Shown here piece by piece: positions 40,052 to 41,324 of a stretch of DNA of 41,324 nucleotides. Source of the stretch: an uncultured Monoglobus sp. GTDB taxonomy: Bacteria > Bacillota > Clostridia > Monoglobales > Monoglobaceae. Both the position numbers and the translations under genes were made by a program. Each line of letters begins with the position of its first letter. The first letter of the stretch is position 1. The notes under the pieces are model-generated. The model saw only the letters and a program-made list of their open reading frames with translations, was not told the DNA's origin and did no database searches. The stretch covers positions 1 through 41,324 of the forward strand of contig CANPWW010000013.1 of assembly GCA_947585115.1 (NCBI GenBank), in the 5' to 3' direction.

Positions 40052-41134
40052 ATGAGCAGAGTATTCAATTTCTCGGCGGGTCCGTCAATGCTTCCCGTTG
40101 AGGTACTCAAGAAGGCGCAGGAGGAGATGCTCGACATGGGCGGCAGCGGCCAGTCCGTTATGGAGATGAGCCACAGGAGCCCCGAGTATCAGGCGATCAT
40201 CGACAAGGCGGAGGCCACATTCCGCGAGATCATGAACGTGCCCGACAACTACAAGGTGCTGTTTTTGCAGGGCGGAGCCTCGACCCAGTTCGCCATGGTC
40301 CCCATGAACCTGGGCGGAAAGTCGAAAAAGGCCGACTATGTCACAACGGGCCAGTGGGCAAAAAAGGCCCTCGCCGAGGCGAAGCGCTATATCGACGCCA
40401 AGGAGATCGCGTCGAGCGCTGACAAGACGTTCTCGTATCTGCCCGAGGTCGACAAGAGCATGCTTACCGACGGCGCCGACTACGTTCATATCACATATAA
40501 CAACACGATCTACGGCACGCACTACAACACCATGCCCGACTTCGGCGACAGAACGGTCGTTACCGACATGTCGTCCTGCATCCTCTCCGAGGAGGTAGAC
40601 TTCACAAAGTTCGGTCTGGTGTACGCCGGCGCTCAGAAGAACATGGGACCCGCGGGCGTCACGGTCGTGGTCGTGCGCGACGATCTGATAGGAAACGCGC
40701 TTGACATAACGCCCACGATGCTGAATTACCGGACCCACGCCGACAACGGCTCGATGTTCAACACGCCCCCGACATACGGCATATACATCTGCGGCCTTGT
40801 GTTCGAATGGATCAAGAACATGGGCGGTGTAAAGGTTATGCACGAGACCAACGTGGAGAAGGCGAAGATCCTCTATGACTTCCTTGACAACTCAAAGATG
40901 TTCAAGGGTACGGTCGTTCCCAAGGACCGCTCGCTGATGAATGTTCCGTTCGTGACCGACAGCGACGAGCTCAACGCCAAGTTTGTGGCCGAGTCCAAGG
41001 CTCAGGGCTTTGTGAACCTCAAGGGCCACAGAACGGTCGGCGGAATGAGAGCCAGCATCTACAACGCGATGCCCGTTGAGGGCGTCAAGGCGCTGGTTGA
41101 CTTTATGACTAAGTTTGAGAAGGAGAATTCATAA
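40052..41134 (+). CDS. serC: Phosphoserine aminotransferase
   Basis: A 360-residue PLP enzyme that converts 3-phosphohydroxypyruvate and glutamate to phosphoserine, step two of serine synthesis. It starts with the family's FNFSAGPSMLP segment; 'FLQGGASTQFAMVPMN' binds PLP phosphate; Lys196 in AGAQKNMGPAG is the Schiff-base lysine. The C-terminal part with GGMRASIYNA is typical. Full length for SerC. GGAGGAG precedes the ATG. Its TAA overlaps the ATG of the next gene (TAATG), so serC and serA form an operon. Confidence 0.97.
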   Translation: MSRVFNFSAGPSMLPVEVLKKAQEEMLDMGGSGQSVMEMSHRSPEYQAIIDKAEATFREIMNVPDNYKVLFLQGGASTQFAMVPMNLGGKSKKADYVTTGQWAKKALAEAKRYIDAKEIASSADKTFSYLPEVDKSMLTDGADYVHITYNNTIYGTHYNTMPDFGDRTVVTDMSSCILSEEVDFTKFGLVYAGAQKNMGPAGVTVVVVRDDLIGNALDITPTMLNYRTHADNGSMFNTPPTYGIYICGLVFEWIKNMGGVKVMHETNVEKAKILYDFLDNSKMFKGTVVPKDRSLMNVPFVTDSDELNAKFVAESKAQGFVNLKGHRTVGGMRASIYNAMPVEGVKALVDFMTKFEKENS

Positions 41135-41324
41135 TGTATAAGATCAGAACACTTAACAAGATTTCCAAAAAGGGTCTTGGCGTGCTGAAGAGCGACAAGT
41201 ATGAGGTCTCGGACGAGTGCCAAAATCCCGACGGAATTATTTTGAGAAGCTTTAAGATGCACGACATGGAGCTGCCCGACAGCCTCAAGGCGGTCGCCAG
41301 AGCCGGAGCGGGCGTCAACAATAT
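41134..41324 (+). CDS. serA: D-3-phosphoglycerate dehydrogenase, N-terminal part (cut by window end)
   Basis: The frame runs from ATG at 41134 to the end of the window (63 complete residues). It starts MYKIRTLNKISKKGLGVL, continues with DGIILRSFKM, and ends in AVARAGAGVNN, the conserved start of the substrate-binding half of 2-hydroxyacid dehydrogenases. With serC directly before it, overlapping by one base, this is most likely SerA, which oxidises 3-phosphoglycerate in the first step of serine synthesis. Start and identity rest on the operon and this N-terminal motif; the NAD domain is outside the window. Confidence 0.9.
   Translation, partial: MYKIRTLNKISKKGLGVLKSDKYEVSDECQNPDGIILRSFKMHDMELPDSLKAVARAGAGVNN

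Overview
The window looks like chromosome of an anaerobic, spore-forming Clostridia bacterium, probably a gut or rumen pectin degrader. Evidence: sporulation genes (SpoIVA, an unusually small SpoVM, pro-sigma-K), the [FeFe]-hydrogenase maturase HydF, a tyrosine-type T-box, S-layer homology (SLH) domains, dockerin and cohesin modules, pectin enzymes, and consensus sigma-A promoters (TTGACA-17-TATAAT) with strong AGGAGG ribosome sites. No species can be named from sequence alone.

Layout. 1-3.7 kb: end of a small protein, a Phd/PIN toxin-antitoxin pair, a patatin-AEC transporter operon, pyrE. 3.7-11.4 kb (minus strand): a secreted stalk-domain protein, a cytoplasmic GH28 galacturonase with a Gfo/Idh oxidoreductase, and a two-gene operon of secreted peptidoglycan hydrolases, one carrying a dockerin and the other a cohesin. 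11.4-15.6 kb: a superinfection-immunity-like membrane protein divergent from an XRE regulator, an AlkZ-related protein, a VanX-like lipoprotein, tRNA-Leu and tRNA-Gln, and a CLC anion transporter lacking the usual gating glutamate. 15.6-17.1 kb: a gene-poor stretch of orphan promoters, palindromic repeats, an 18-codon ORF and a structured leader RNA. 17.1-24 kb: a 1521-residue secreted LRR/pectate lyase protein, then a tyrosine T-box and its sodium:solute symporter, and tRNA-Ser. 24-34 kb: pgsA, an SLH surface protein, rpmB, a three-gene operon divergent from a LysR regulator, hydF. 34-41.3 kb: a holin-amidase pair, a small membrane gene plus spoVM, spoIVA, an EamA transporter, sigK, a Cof phosphatase, serC and the start of serA.

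How genes work together. The extracellular pectate lyase would cut homogalacturonan outside the cell, while GH28 and the Gfo/Idh enzyme, which lack signal peptides, would process imported oligomers. The dockerin-lysozyme and cohesin-CHAP proteins probably bind each other at the cell wall. SpoVM and SpoIVA form the basement layer of the spore coat, and sigma-K drives late mother-cell genes nearby.

The strongest candidates for something undescribed are the leader RNA at 16918-17091, which has a 14-bp closing stem and mutually exclusive terminator and antiterminator pairings before the pectate lyase gene, and the cohesin/dockerin pair on wall hydrolases. A C-terminal module shared by three secreted proteins and a modular family of intergenic palindromes are also notable.
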